A stretch of 21,204 nucleotides of DNA from Syntrophomonas sp. UBA4911 (GCA_002398105.1 DHCD01000030.1:1-21204), one strand, 5' to 3'; shown: positions 13,255-21,151, counted from the stretch's first letter. The notes: generated from the sequence alone by a model not told the origin. Program-made: numbers and translations.

Positions 13255-13947
13255 ATGAAATCCGGTCAATTTACGACAGCCATTTATGTATTATTGGCGA
13301 TAATAAATGTTGGGTCCGCCTTTAAGGGGGCGATGATATTATTCCGGGCTACCAAACCATTGCTGATGCTTATGCTTATAGGGGTCTATATAACCAATAG
13401 CGAGTCGATACTGCTCTTTATAATACTTGCGCTCCTCTGTGCCTGGTCAGGAGATGTATTATTGCTGGGCCGTAGCAGCAGCAAACCAGGCGATAAGATA
13501 AATGAAACCGGGATTATCATTGCCGGAGCCGGCGTCGCCTTTATCTTGTGCCATCTGCTGTATATCATATCTTTTTACCAGTTGGGGGCACTTGATTTTA
13601 AGCATTATTTACCGGGGATTCTTGCCCTCGTCTACTTGGTTATCGGTACGGTATTATATACGGGCTTGATCCGCGATTTTCCCCATTTAAATCTATATAT
13701 GAAATGGGGGATCGTGCTCTATGCCTCTATAATCCTGTTAATGAGTCTCAGCAGCATAGGGCTGATTGATGCCGGAGATTGGCATACCCTGCTTCCTTTT
13801 ATCGGCTCATGGCTTTTTATATTATCCGATTATCTGCTCGTCCTGGGATATAAAATCAACACTACAATCTATCAGCCCTGGGTGATGGCCAGTTATTTAA
13901 CCGCTCAGTTGTTAATTGTCCTGGGAGTAGCTGCTATTGGGTTATAA
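13255..13947 (+). CDS. YhhN family integral membrane protein (TMEM86/lysoplasmalogenase-like)
   Basis: A 230-residue protein of about eight membrane helices. Two conserved acidic motifs of the YhhN/TMEM86 family are present: A-L-L-C-A-W-S-G-D-V-L-L-L (about 56-68) and F-I-G-S-W-L-F-I-L-S-D-Y-L-L (about 180-193), with a C-H-L-L-Y-I-I-S-F segment between them. TMEM86B in animals hydrolyses the vinyl ether bond of lysoplasmalogens; anaerobic Clostridia do make plasmalogens, so a lipid role is plausible, but bacterial YhhN activity is not settled. I start it at ATG 13255 because GGAGGGG lies 5 bases upstream. The longer frame from 13141 runs through the inverted repeat and GC hairpin, and its added residues are not membrane-like. 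Its stop shares TTATAA with the convergent TolC-family gene. Confidence 0.82.
   Translation: MKSGQFTTAIYVLLAIINVGSAFKGAMILFRATKPLLMLMLIGVYITNSESILLFIILALLCAWSGDVLLLGRSSSKPGDKINETGIIIAGAGVAFILCHLLYIISFYQLGALDFKHYLPGILALVYLVIGTVLYTGLIRDFPHLNLYMKWGIVLYASIILLMSLSSIGLIDAGDWHTLLPFIGSWLFILSDYLLVLGYKINTTIYQPWVMASYLTAQLLIVLGVAAIGL
13942..13947. other. TTATAA palindrome holding both stop codons of convergent genes
   Basis: The six bases TTATAA supply TAA for the YhhN gene (13945-13947, plus) and TAA for the TolC-family gene (13942-13944, minus). No terminator hairpin lies between the genes, so their transcripts must overlap at the 3' ends. Confidence 0.9.
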
Positions 13948-15129
13948 GATCCCCTTCTCTGCCAGCTTGAGACTGCGTTCAGCCAGATAAAGAGCATAGG
14001 CGGCTGAACATTTTTGGTTTTGGGCCTGAATATAACTCAATTCGGTTTGCAATAAAGTTGTTTTGGCAATCTGGCCCAGCCCAAATCGTTTTTTGTCCCA
14101 ATTGTAGGCCTTTAGAGCATTATCATAATTAATATTGGCGATGCGCAGAGACTCCTGCCTGGTGTTGTAATCACTGAGCAGATTGGAAATCGTCTGCTTC
14201 AGCTGCGCCTCTTCGTCCTCAAGCTGTATCTCCTTGTTTTTTAACTCCAGGTTCTGAATTCGTTCCTCATAGTAGTCAGAGTAGCTATTATTTTCGCCCT
14301 GCTCAATATCCCGCTCCAATTGTGATACGGTAAGATAATTGCCGGATGCCTTGGACAGCAAAGTCTCGTAATCCGGGATTTCACTTGGTTCCGGCGGAGT
14401 AAACCCTTCCAGCTCCACATCCTGGTCATATTCCCGGCCCATATAATCATTCAGACTGCCTTTGCTCTGCATTACGCTGGTATGGGCTTCCGCCGCCTTT
14501 TGCTTCAACGCTTCCAGCTCGGCTGCCAATTGGTCAACCTTATACTGACTGCTGGCGCCCATGGCGCATCGCTGTTCTTCCAGGGCCTGCAGCTTTTCTT
14601 TGAGCGACGCCTCTTCCTGCAAAGCCTTAAGAGTATCCTGCTGGGTCAATATAGAGGTATATAAATTCTCTACCTCGTAATCCAGTTTTTCTTTATATAT
14701 GTCCTGCTCGGCTACGCTGTCGTCATAAGCGTCTTCGGCTTCCCGGATGGTGACGGATGCAGCGACAGCTTTCACCTGGTCACTGATTTTGCTGCGCAGG
14801 CTGGCCATCTGATTGTTGACCTCGGTTATCTTATCGGTATTACTGGGATCACTGGGATCCAGGCTGGAAAGCTGGGTTTCCAGGCTGCTGTACTCGGCGT
14901 CAAGCTGGTCCAGCTCAATCCATTCATTGGTTTGGTTGCTTTCTGCCTGATCCAGCTGGTACTGGGCCTTATCAATATTAAGTTTTAACTGGCTTAATTT
15001 ACGGCTATTGATGCGGGCGAAGGATTTGGCTTGTTCTAGGCTTATGGCTGCCGCCTGGGCATACCCGCTGGCGACGAACCCGGTAAAGAGAACAACCATC
15101 AGTATTACGGCCACACTTTTTCTCAGCAT
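13942..15129 (-). CDS. TolC family protein (outer membrane efflux protein-like)
   Basis: A 395-residue exported protein. It has a signal peptide (1-28: L-R-K-S-V-A-V-I-L-M-V-V-L-F, then A-S-G-Y-A-Q-A-A-A), then I-S-L-E-Q-A-K-S-F-A as in TolC N-termini, and two long coiled-coil halves with the OEP pattern. The second half carries the typical A-N-I-N-Y-D-N-A-L-K-A-Y and F-G-L-G-Q-I-A-K-T-T-L-L-Q-T-E-L-S-Y. At 395 residues it is shorter than Gram-negative TolC (about 430-490). It is the last gene of the efflux operon, 12 bases after the permease. I start it at ATG 15129 after AGAGGTG; GTG 15138 overlaps that site. In a monoderm host it could not form a classic outer-membrane channel and may act as a coiled-coil extracytoplasmic partner. 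Confidence 0.82.
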   Translation of the reverse strand: MLRKSVAVILMVVLFTGFVASGYAQAAAISLEQAKSFARINSRKLSQLKLNIDKAQYQLDQAESNQTNEWIELDQLDAEYSSLETQLSSLDPSDPSNTDKITEVNNQMASLRSKISDQVKAVAASVTIREAEDAYDDSVAEQDIYKEKLDYEVENLYTSILTQQDTLKALQEEASLKEKLQALEEQRCAMGASSQYKVDQLAAELEALKQKAAEAHTSVMQSKGSLNDYMGREYDQDVELEGFTPPEPSEIPDYETLLSKASGNYLTVSQLERDIEQGENNSYSDYYEERIQNLELKNKEIQLEDEEAQLKQTISNLLSDYNTRQESLRIANINYDNALKAYNWDKKRFGLGQIAKTTLLQTELSYIQAQNQKCSAAYALYLAERSLKLAEKGIL

Positions 15130-15141
15130 ATTTTTCACCTC

Positions 15142-16329
15142 TTATTCATGTCGCAAGGCTTCTATAGGATCCAGCCCGGAAGCTTTCCAGGCGGGATAGA
15201 ACCCAAAAAAAACGCCGGTAACAGTGGAAAAGGTAACCCCTAACAGTACGCCATTGACGGAAGCCTTATAGGGCAAGTCGAAATAATCCAATAAAGGCAT
15301 GGCGCAAAAACCCATAATTACTCCAACAATTCCCCCCATTAAACTGATCAACACCGCTTCAATAAGGAACTGGCTTAAAACCTCATTTTTTTTCGCCCCG
15401 ATAGCCCGCAGGAGTCCTATCTCTTTAGTGCGTTCCTTGACGGTTACAAACATAACGTTCATTATCCCTATTCCGCTAACGATCAGGACTACGACGGCTA
15501 CCGAAAGCAGCAGGAGGGAAAGGGTGCGGGCCGATTCCTGGGCGGCCGCCAGGCTGCTGCCGGCGTCCATGATGCGAAACTGGTCGGATCCTCCGGCACG
15601 ATGGGTTTCGTCCAATATATATTGAATATCCTGGATGGCTGACTGGACACTGTCAATATCTTTGGCCTGGGCCAGAATAGTCGGGTTGGTTCTGGTTCCC
15701 ATCAAATAACGCTGGGCCGCCGAATAGGGTATTAAGGCCGCATCGTCATAGCCCATGGGTGAACTGGAATCGCCTATGCGTTCATAAACTCCGATTACTT
15801 CGAATTTACGACGACTGATAGTAACATTTTTACCCACAATTTCAGCCGGATTGCCGTCAGTAAGGGTGTTAGCCAGTTCATAGCCCAGTACTGCATAGCG
15901 GTTGTGCTCGGTTTCATCTTCTTCTACCAGTTCCCGGCCTTCATATACGGTCAAATGATTGACGGTCTGAAACTCGGGATAGATAGCGGAATAACTTCCC
16001 TGGTAGGAGAAGTTTTCATAGTTGATGTCTCCTCCTCCCCGCAGCATGGGAAAAGCATAATCAATATTACTGCTCTCCAGAAAACGGGTGGCGTCTTCCT
16101 CGGTCAGGGGGTCGGCCGCCGGACCTCTTTGAGCGGCAGAAACTATGATGGTACCCACATTAAGCTGGGCATATTGTTCATTTACCTGCGATTCTGCGCC
16201 CTTACCGATAGCCACTACCAGAAAAATGGTGGCGGTTCCTACGATGACCCCCAGAGTAGTCAGAAAGGTACGTCCCTTGTTTTGAAATATATTATTCAGA
16301 ATGAGTTTTATTAATTGCTTAAACTGCAA
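15142..16329 (-). CDS. MacB-type ABC transporter permease (MacB_PCD + FtsX domains)
   Basis: A 395-residue inner-membrane permease. TM1 (about 20-42) follows N-I-F-Q-N-K-G-R-T-F-L-T-T-L-G, then a large extracytoplasmic MacB_PCD domain (about 45-265), then three C-terminal membrane helices of the FtsX domain. Between the first two of these comes E-R-T-K-E-I-G-L-L-R-A-I-G-A-K; the end is P-A-W-K-A-S-G-L-D-P-I-E-A-L. MacB-type systems use ATP to drive export of periplasmic or extracellular substrates (peptides, lipids, macrolides) rather than transport across the inner membrane. The start I prefer is TTG 16329, 4 bases after the membrane-fusion gene's stop and preceded by AGGTGA; it gives the usual MacB N-terminus. 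The longer frame from TTG 16383 adds 18 unrelated residues. It sits between the adaptor and TolC-family genes. Confidence 0.9.
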   Translation of the reverse strand: MQFKQLIKLILNNIFQNKGRTFLTTLGVIVGTATIFLVVAIGKGAESQVNEQYAQLNVGTIIVSAAQRGPAADPLTEEDATRFLESSNIDYAFPMLRGGGDINYENFSYQGSYSAIYPEFQTVNHLTVYEGRELVEEDETEHNRYAVLGYELANTLTDGNPAEIVGKNVTISRRKFEVIGVYERIGDSSSPMGYDDAALIPYSAAQRYLMGTRTNPTILAQAKDIDSVQSAIQDIQYILDETHRAGGSDQFRIMDAGSSLAAAQESARTLSLLLLSVAVVVLIVSGIGIMNVMFVTVKERTKEIGLLRAIGAKKNEVLSQFLIEAVLISLMGGIVGVIMGFCAMPLLDYFDLPYKASVNGVLLGVTFSTVTGVFFGFYPAWKASGLDPIEALRHE

Positions 16330-16333
16330 ATAA

Positions 16334-17506
16334 TCACCTACTTTTACGATACACGACGGTCTCACCGGGGCTGAGTCCTTCAATTACTTCAACACTGCTG
16401 CCGTCACTGAACCCGGCCTGTATATTTTTGGTCGTCAGGTTGCCTTCCTGGTCTTTAACGGTTACAATTTGTTGACCATCCACCATTGATACGGCCTGGT
16501 AAGGTATTATTAAGCAACGGCTGACTTCTTTCTGGAGAAATGTAATTGTGGCCGTCATTCCGTCTTTTAATTCCGAAACCGGGTCGGCAATTTCAATTTC
16601 CACCTCATAGTTGACCAACCCGGAAGAATCTTCGGCGGGCAATGTTTCAATATGGGTGACATGGCCGGTAAATTGATTATCAGGCAAAGCTTCGGCGGTG
16701 ACATAAACCTTTTGACCCAATGTGATTTGCCCTATGTCATATTCAATTACACTGGTTTTAGCCTTAACTGTATTATTATCATGGATAACGGCAAAATCTT
16801 CGTCTTCGGATACCCGCTCGCCCACCTTCTTGGACAGGCTCAGGATTACTCCCGAAACCGGAGCGTAAAGAATGGTATCCTCCAGATCCTGCCAGGCCAT
16901 TTTAGCGGTTAATTCTTCCTGGGTAAGCGCTTTGTTGGATTCGGATTCATACTTTTGTTTAAGATTCTGGTATTCTGTTTCTTTAGCGTCCAATTCCAAT
17001 TTCAGAAGTTTGACTTCATTGGCAGAATAGGCATCAGGCAGGGCTTCCATTTCCTGATAAGAATCACGCAGTTTTTCCAGTTCCAGTTCACCGTTTTTCA
17101 GCTTCAGTTCTAAATCCTGCAAATCAGTGAGTTTCTGCTCCTGGGCATTGGTGAGATTGGCCATGGCCAGCTGGTATTTATCCTGATAATCGCTGCTTTC
17201 CAATTTGGCTATGATAGCGCCTTTTTTAACGGAATCGCCGGTTGCAACCAGAACTTCGGCAATAGCCCCGTCCACTCCGAACCCCAGGTTGACTTTGGAG
17301 TAACTTATATTGCCGTCGGATTCAAACCCAACGGTGATATTACCCTGGCTCACCCGGGCCGACTGAAATGGAACTTCATCATCCGATGCGGTTTTATGGC
17401 GGGTATACCAATAGGTAAGGCTTCCTCCGATAATAACTAATACCAATAATGCAGAGAATAAAAATTTTTTCTTGGTTATGTAAGACCATATAGAATTAAT
17501 TTTCAT
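16334..17506 (-). CDS. Membrane-fusion protein / periplasmic adaptor subunit (MacA-like)
   Basis: A 390-residue HlyD/RND-type adaptor. A single N-terminal membrane anchor (about 14-34) is followed by the first lipoyl half (V-A-T-G-D-S-V-K-K-G, about 88-97), a coiled-coil hairpin (about 105-195, rich in E/K/L/Q), the second lipoyl half (L-Y-A-P-V-S-G-V-I and G-E-R-V-S-E-D-E), a beta-barrel (T-L-G-Q-K-V-Y-V-T) and a C-terminal membrane-proximal domain ending G-L-S-P-G-E-T-V-V-Y. In MacAB-TolC such proteins bridge the permease and the TolC partner. Start: ATG 17506, with GGGAAG upstream; ATG 17518 is the alternative. Both overlap the end of the ATPase gene (17496), so translation is coupled. Confidence 0.9.
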   Translation of the reverse strand: MKINSIWSYITKKKFLFSALLVLVIIGGSLTYWYTRHKTASDDEVPFQSARVSQGNITVGFESDGNISYSKVNLGFGVDGAIAEVLVATGDSVKKGAIIAKLESSDYQDKYQLAMANLTNAQEQKLTDLQDLELKLKNGELELEKLRDSYQEMEALPDAYSANEVKLLKLELDAKETEYQNLKQKYESESNKALTQEELTAKMAWQDLEDTILYAPVSGVILSLSKKVGERVSEDEDFAVIHDNNTVKAKTSVIEYDIGQITLGQKVYVTAEALPDNQFTGHVTHIETLPAEDSSGLVNYEVEIEIADPVSELKDGMTATITFLQKEVSRCLIIPYQAVSMVDGQQIVTVKDQEGNLTTKNIQAGFSDGSSVEVIEGLSPGETVVYRKSR

Positions 17507-18188
17507 ACAACTTCCCATCCCGTATATATATAATTTCCCCGATCTCTTCCGCTACTTCCTGATCATGGGTAATGACAACAATAGTGTGTCCCTTCCTGTT
17601 CAGTTCATGGAATATTTTCATAACCTCCTGGCTGGATTTACTGTCCAGATTACCCGTGGGCTCATCGGCCAATACCAGGTTAGGATTGGTTATAATAGCC
17701 CGGGCAATGGCAACTCGTTGCTGCTGACCGCCTGATAACTGCTGGGGCCGATGTCTGAGGCGATCCCCCAGTCCGAGACGGTTAAGAGCGTCCACTGCTT
17801 TTTGGCTGCATTCTGCTTCACTTATTCCCCGGTACAGGAGGGGCAGCATTACATTCTGTATGGCGTTCATCTTGGGGAGTAGATTAAATTGCTGGAAAAC
17901 AAAGCCGATATTCTGGTTGCGTATCTGGGCCAGCTCGTTATCATTGGCATCAAGTACATTTATTCCATCCAGATAGTACTCACCGCGGCTCGGTACATCC
18001 AGACATCCCAGTATATTCATCAAAGTTGACTTTCCTGAACCCGAGGGACCGAGGATAGCGATGAAGCTACCCTCATAGACCTTGAGGTTGATATTGTCCA
18101 GTACCTTCAGGTCTTCTCCTCCGTTCTGGTAGATCTTATCTATGTTGCGGGTTTCAATAGTACATTTAGTGGTATTGGTCATGATCAT
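17496..18188 (-). CDS. MacB/LolD-type ABC transporter ATP-binding protein
   Basis: A 230-residue cytoplasmic ATPase with every motif intact: Walker A G-P-S-G-S-G-K-S-T (47-55), Q-loop F-V-F-Q-Q-F-N-L-L (97-105), signature L-S-G-G-Q-Q-Q-R (151-158), Walker B L-V-L-A-D-E-P-T-G-N-L-D (171-182) and H-loop T-H-D (207-209). The D-E-P-T-G-N-L-D and N-I-L-G-C-L-D stretches place it in the MacB/LolD/FtsE group. It energises the separate permease at 15142-16329; unlike proteobacterial MacB, the ATPase and permease are on two chains, with the adaptor gene between them. ATG 18188 overlaps the lipoprotein TGA (ATGA); ATG 18182, 9 bases after GGGAG, may be the better start. Confidence 0.94.
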   Translation of the reverse strand: MIMTNTTKCTIETRNIDKIYQNGGEDLKVLDNINLKVYEGSFIAILGPSGSGKSTLMNILGCLDVPSRGEYYLDGINVLDANDNELAQIRNQNIGFVFQQFNLLPKMNAIQNVMLPLLYRGISEAECSQKAVDALNRLGLGDRLRHRPQQLSGGQQQRVAIARAIITNPNLVLADEPTGNLDSKSSQEVMKIFHELNRKGHTIVVITHDQEVAEEIGEIIYIRDGKLYEN

Positions 18189-18868
18189 CGACTCCCGTTC
18201 AGGCCGCGGGTAATACCGGAGCCGCTTGAGCCGCCGGGTCCTCCCATTGGCATACCGCCGGGGGGGCCTTGCATGGTACTGTTGTTCTGTTCGTTGGTGT
18301 TCTTTCTTTCGGATTGACCTCCCATAACCTGAACCAGAGAGATGGTTTCATTGGTTTTCCAAACCCGGATCATTTGATTTTCCTTAATGTCAGTTAGCGC
18401 TGCAGTAGTATTTTCTCCGCCATTCATGGCAACAATCTTGGCGCCGGCCGGAATGATAAAAGTCTCGGTTTCTCCAGAAGGCGGCGTTTTGGTTCCGTCC
18501 GCTGGGGATGAGTCGGTATCTTCCGCACCGTTGGCAGCGGGGGGAGAATTGGTATTGGCTGTTTGCCGGCCTGCATCTTCAGTTTTGGAGCCGGTCTTGG
18601 CTTTATCCTGGGTAGATGCGGTCGCCGATGTTTGCTGATCGGATGCGGGAGTTTCCGGCCGCCCCTGAGGAGCCGCCATTTTGTAAATGGTCACTTCATT
18701 GCCCACAATGGCTTTGACCATTCCGGTAATAGCCGGTTCTTCCTGGGGAATGGAGATAGTCTCCTTGGCGGGCGTCGCTTGCCCGGAATCGTCAGTGCTA
18801 GAGCCGCACCCGGCCAGGGTAAGGACCAGGCCCAATAGAATAAGGAGTCTGGTATGGGGTTGCTTCAT
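18185..18868 (-). CDS. Lipoprotein of unknown function, first gene of the efflux operon
   Basis: A 227-residue lipoprotein. The signal peptide ends in the lipobox L-A-G-C (Cys 21). A short beta-like segment (about 47-66, G-M-V-K-A-I-V-G-N-E-V-T-I-Y) is followed by a low-complexity linker rich in T, S, A, G, D and P (about 67-133). A second folded segment (about 134-182) contains F-I-I-P-A-G-A-K-I-V and I-R-V-W-K. The C-terminus is disordered and rich in G, P, M and S (G-P-P-G-G-M-P-M-G-G-P-G-G). The two folded parts could together make a small beta-barrel interrupted by the linker. I do not recognise a named family. It is the first gene after the putative RR operator and overlaps the ATPase start, so it probably works with the exporter, perhaps as substrate-binding or sensor partner. 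Start: ATG 18868, after AGGTGAG. Confidence 0.75.
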   Translation of the reverse strand: MKQPHTRLLILLGLVLTLAGCGSSTDDSGQATPAKETISIPQEEPAITGMVKAIVGNEVTIYKMAAPQGRPETPASDQQTSATASTQDKAKTGSKTEDAGRQTANTNSPPAANGAEDTDSSPADGTKTPPSGETETFIIPAGAKIVAMNGGENTTAALTDIKENQMIRVWKTNETISLVQVMGGQSERKNTNEQNNSTMQGPPGGMPMGGPGGSSGSGITRGLNGSR

Positions 18869-18929
18869 TATCTCACCTGCTTTACTAAATTTTCCTTAAC
18901 CAACTTATCGCAAGAAGGTGATAGGGATG

Positions 18930-18962
18930 TGAACAAATCATGAAAAAACAATGAAAAACAGG
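18930..18962 (-). promoter_or_regulatory. Three tandem 11-bp units, putative response-regulator operator
   Basis: On the plus strand the units are TGAACAAATCA (18930-18940), TGAAAAAACAA (18941-18951) and TGAAAAACAGG (18952-18962). TGAA recurs with an exact 11-bp period, placing each copy on the same face of the helix. This is the spacing of OmpR/PhoB-family direct repeats. The site lies 62 bases upstream of the lipoprotein start, in the 119-base gap after the kinase gene. A related TGAACAAAAAA occurs upstream of the response-regulator gene (21175-21185). Confidence 0.6.
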
Positions 18963-18987
18963 GCGTAATGGACTGAATTTCCTTTAT

Positions 18988-20445
18988 TCAGGCCAGATCC
19001 AATTCAAACCAGAACTCAACCCCGTCCTCCCGATTCCTGACCCCGAAAGCGTTATTATCCAATTCCTGAATGGCCCGGACCACGGATAGTCCCAGACCGG
19101 TGCCCCCATAAGCTCTGGTGCGGGCCTTGTCGACCTTGTAAAAGCTGGTGAATATCTTATCCAGGGACTCTTCCGGTATTTTGTGACCGGAATTAAACAC
19201 TGATATGGCAACCTTTTTATCCATGAGGGCCAGGCCGATTTTCAAAATGCGGCGTTCATCCAGGTGATTTATGGCATTGTTCAGGTAATTCACCAATACT
19301 TGTTCGCTGCGGATAATATCAGCGTTTACTTTGATGTCGCCGCAGTTTTCGTCAAATTGGATTTTAGCCTCCCGGCTGGCGAGGATAGGTTCAAACTTGG
19401 CGATTACTTGCCTGATCAGTTCGGACAAAACGAAGACCGATTTTTCCATTTTGAAGTAACCGGACTCTATCTGGGATAAATCAAGCAAATCTTTAACCAG
19501 TTTATTCATCTTGGAGGTTTCGTCAATAATAACATCACAGTAGAATTCTTTGTCTTCCTGATTCTTAACCACACCGACCTTTAAACCCTCGGAATAACCC
19601 TGAATAAGCGCAATCGGGGTCTTAAGCTCGTGGGAAACACTGGATATAAATTCTTTGCGCATCTCATCAATTTTACGTTCCCGCTCAATATCCTGCTTAA
19701 GCTTGGCGTTTACCTCCTGCAGGTCGCTGATGGATTTATACAGCTCCTGGGACAGTATGTTGATGCTGTTGCCAAGTTCACCGATTTCATCCGTACTTTT
19801 GCCGTCATATCTCTGGGTGAAATCAAGTTTAGCCATGCGCTGGGCGATATCATTGAGCTTAAGAATCGGTCCGGTAAATTGCCGGGACAGCAGAAATGCC
19901 AGAATGCTGCCTATAACTACGGTCAACAGCCCGGTGTAGAGAAAAAAAGTGTTGGCCACCGACGCGTTTTCCTCAATGGCTGCTATAGGGGTGCTCAGTA
20001 AGAGATAATCATTATTATTAAGCAGGAAGAGCAAATTTAGAAAACTGCTGCCCAAACGGGGATCGCCGGTGATCTCTACTACGCTCTCGTTATATGACAG
20101 TTCCGCGGCTCTATCCAGGATCATAATTTGATGGGGGCCGGCGTTTCTAGGGCCGAAACGCTCAAATCGCGGAAAAGAAGAGTACTTTAAATTATAAGAA
20201 TTATCAATTATTAAGATATTTACCCCGGCATTGCGCTCCAGATTCTCCAGCTGGAGATAAACGTCTTCCGGGGCGCCGTCGTATATGTCGTCTATTTCCC
20301 GGGCGGTATTTGTCAGAAATCTGGTTTTCTGCGAGGTGTAATATTCATCCAGGTATTTAGTGTTCAAAAGGGCGGAAAGAAGAACAAAAAAGATAATAAC
20401 ACCGGTGATGGATATAAATAGCTTAAGACGTATAGACTTTCTCAT
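18988..20445 (-). CDS. Sensor histidine kinase (OmpR-partner type, HAMP-HisKA-HATPase)
   Basis: A 485-residue membrane kinase. TM1 is about 8-28, an extracytoplasmic sensor of about 135 residues (29-163) follows, TM2 is about 164-186, and HAMP about 187-240. HisKA carries the phospho-accepting His 272 in S-S-V-S-H-E-L-K-T-P. The HATPase domain has its N-box around N390 (Y-L-N-N-A-I-N-H), N-S-G-H-K-I-P in the G1 position, and G-G-T-G-L-G-L-S (447-454) in the G2 box. The sensor shows no named domain that I can recognise; its size and mixed alpha-beta pattern fit a PAS-like/Cache-like fold. ATG 20445 overlaps the response-regulator stop (ATGA), so both are made together. It probably senses an envelope signal handled by the adjacent exporter. 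Confidence 0.94.
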   Translation of the reverse strand: MRKSIRLKLFISITGVIIFFVLLSALLNTKYLDEYYTSQKTRFLTNTAREIDDIYDGAPEDVYLQLENLERNAGVNILIIDNSYNLKYSSFPRFERFGPRNAGPHQIMILDRAAELSYNESVVEITGDPRLGSSFLNLLFLLNNNDYLLLSTPIAAIEENASVANTFFLYTGLLTVVIGSILAFLLSRQFTGPILKLNDIAQRMAKLDFTQRYDGKSTDEIGELGNSINILSQELYKSISDLQEVNAKLKQDIERERKIDEMRKEFISSVSHELKTPIALIQGYSEGLKVGVVKNQEDKEFYCDVIIDETSKMNKLVKDLLDLSQIESGYFKMEKSVFVLSELIRQVIAKFEPILASREAKIQFDENCGDIKVNADIIRSEQVLVNYLNNAINHLDERRILKIGLALMDKKVAISVFNSGHKIPEESLDKIFTSFYKVDKARTRAYGGTGLGLSVVRAIQELDNNAFGVRNREDGVEFWFELDLA

Positions 20446-21113
20446 CTGAGTCCCTCGAACCTATAGCCGATTCCCCGCACGGTTTGGATAAAATCACCCT
20501 TGGATCCCAGTTTTAAGCGGAGCTTTTTAATATGAGTGTCTACCGTGCGTATATCTCCATAGTAATTAAAATCCCAGACCGCATTGAGTATTTGATCCCG
20601 GCTGAGCGCCATCCCCTCATTCTGGGCCAGGTAGGCCAATAATTCATACTCCTTGGGAGTCAGGTCGAGACGGTTGCCTTCGACCGTAACACAATGAGCG
20701 CTTTCATCTATTTCCATGCCATCGAATACAAGGGCCTTTCTGAAGCCGTTGCCGGATCTTCGCAGCAAAGCCTGTATCCGGGCCATTAATACCTGGAGGC
20801 TGAAGGGTTTGCTTATGTATTCATCAGCTCCCAGTTCAAAGCCGAACAACTCGTCGGATTCCTCACCCCGCGCCGTCAGCATGATGAGCGGAACCCTGGA
20901 TTCCTTTCTGATTTCACGGCAAACTGCCCAGCCGTCATATTCAGGCATCATAACATCCAGAATAATTAAATCCAGGTCTTTCTCCTGGTAAAATACGTTT
21001 AAGGCTTCTTTGCCGTTTCGCGCTTCCAGGGTTTGAAATCCCTCCCGGTTCAAAAAATCGCACAGCAATCTGCGCATGCGGTCTTCATCATCGGCAATCA
21101 GTATCCTAGTCAT
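20442..21113 (-). CDS. OmpR/PhoB-family response regulator
   Basis: A 223-residue two-domain regulator. The receiver (1-118) has the acidic pair D8-D9 (I-L-I-A-D-D-E), phospho-acceptor D53 in L-I-I-L-D-V-M-M-P, T80 in I-M-L-T-A-R and K102 in Y-I-S-K-P-F. The C-terminal winged helix (about 125-223) has L-D-L-T-P-K-E-Y-E-L-L, the recognition region V-D-T-H-I-K-K-L-R-L-K-L and the wing V-R-G-I-G-Y-R-F. All catalytic residues are present, so it should be phosphorylated by the adjacent kinase. ATG 21113 follows AAGGGGAT. The expected target is the 11-bp triple repeat at 18930-18962. Confidence 0.96.
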   Translation of the reverse strand: MTRILIADDEDRMRRLLCDFLNREGFQTLEARNGKEALNVFYQEKDLDLIILDVMMPEYDGWAVCREIRKESRVPLIMLTARGEESDELFGFELGADEYISKPFSLQVLMARIQALLRRSGNGFRKALVFDGMEIDESAHCVTVEGNRLDLTPKEYELLAYLAQNEGMALSRDQILNAVWDFNYYGDIRTVDTHIKKLRLKLGSKGDFIQTVRGIGYRFEGLR

Positions 21114-21151
21114 GGGTTATCCCCTTTGCAAGTAGACCTGTAAAATATTCT

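Noticed and set aside
13021..13269. Minus-strand frame of 82 codons in the YhhN leader
   Set aside because: It has low-complexity, non-family sequence, crosses the inverted repeat, and has no ribosome-binding site.
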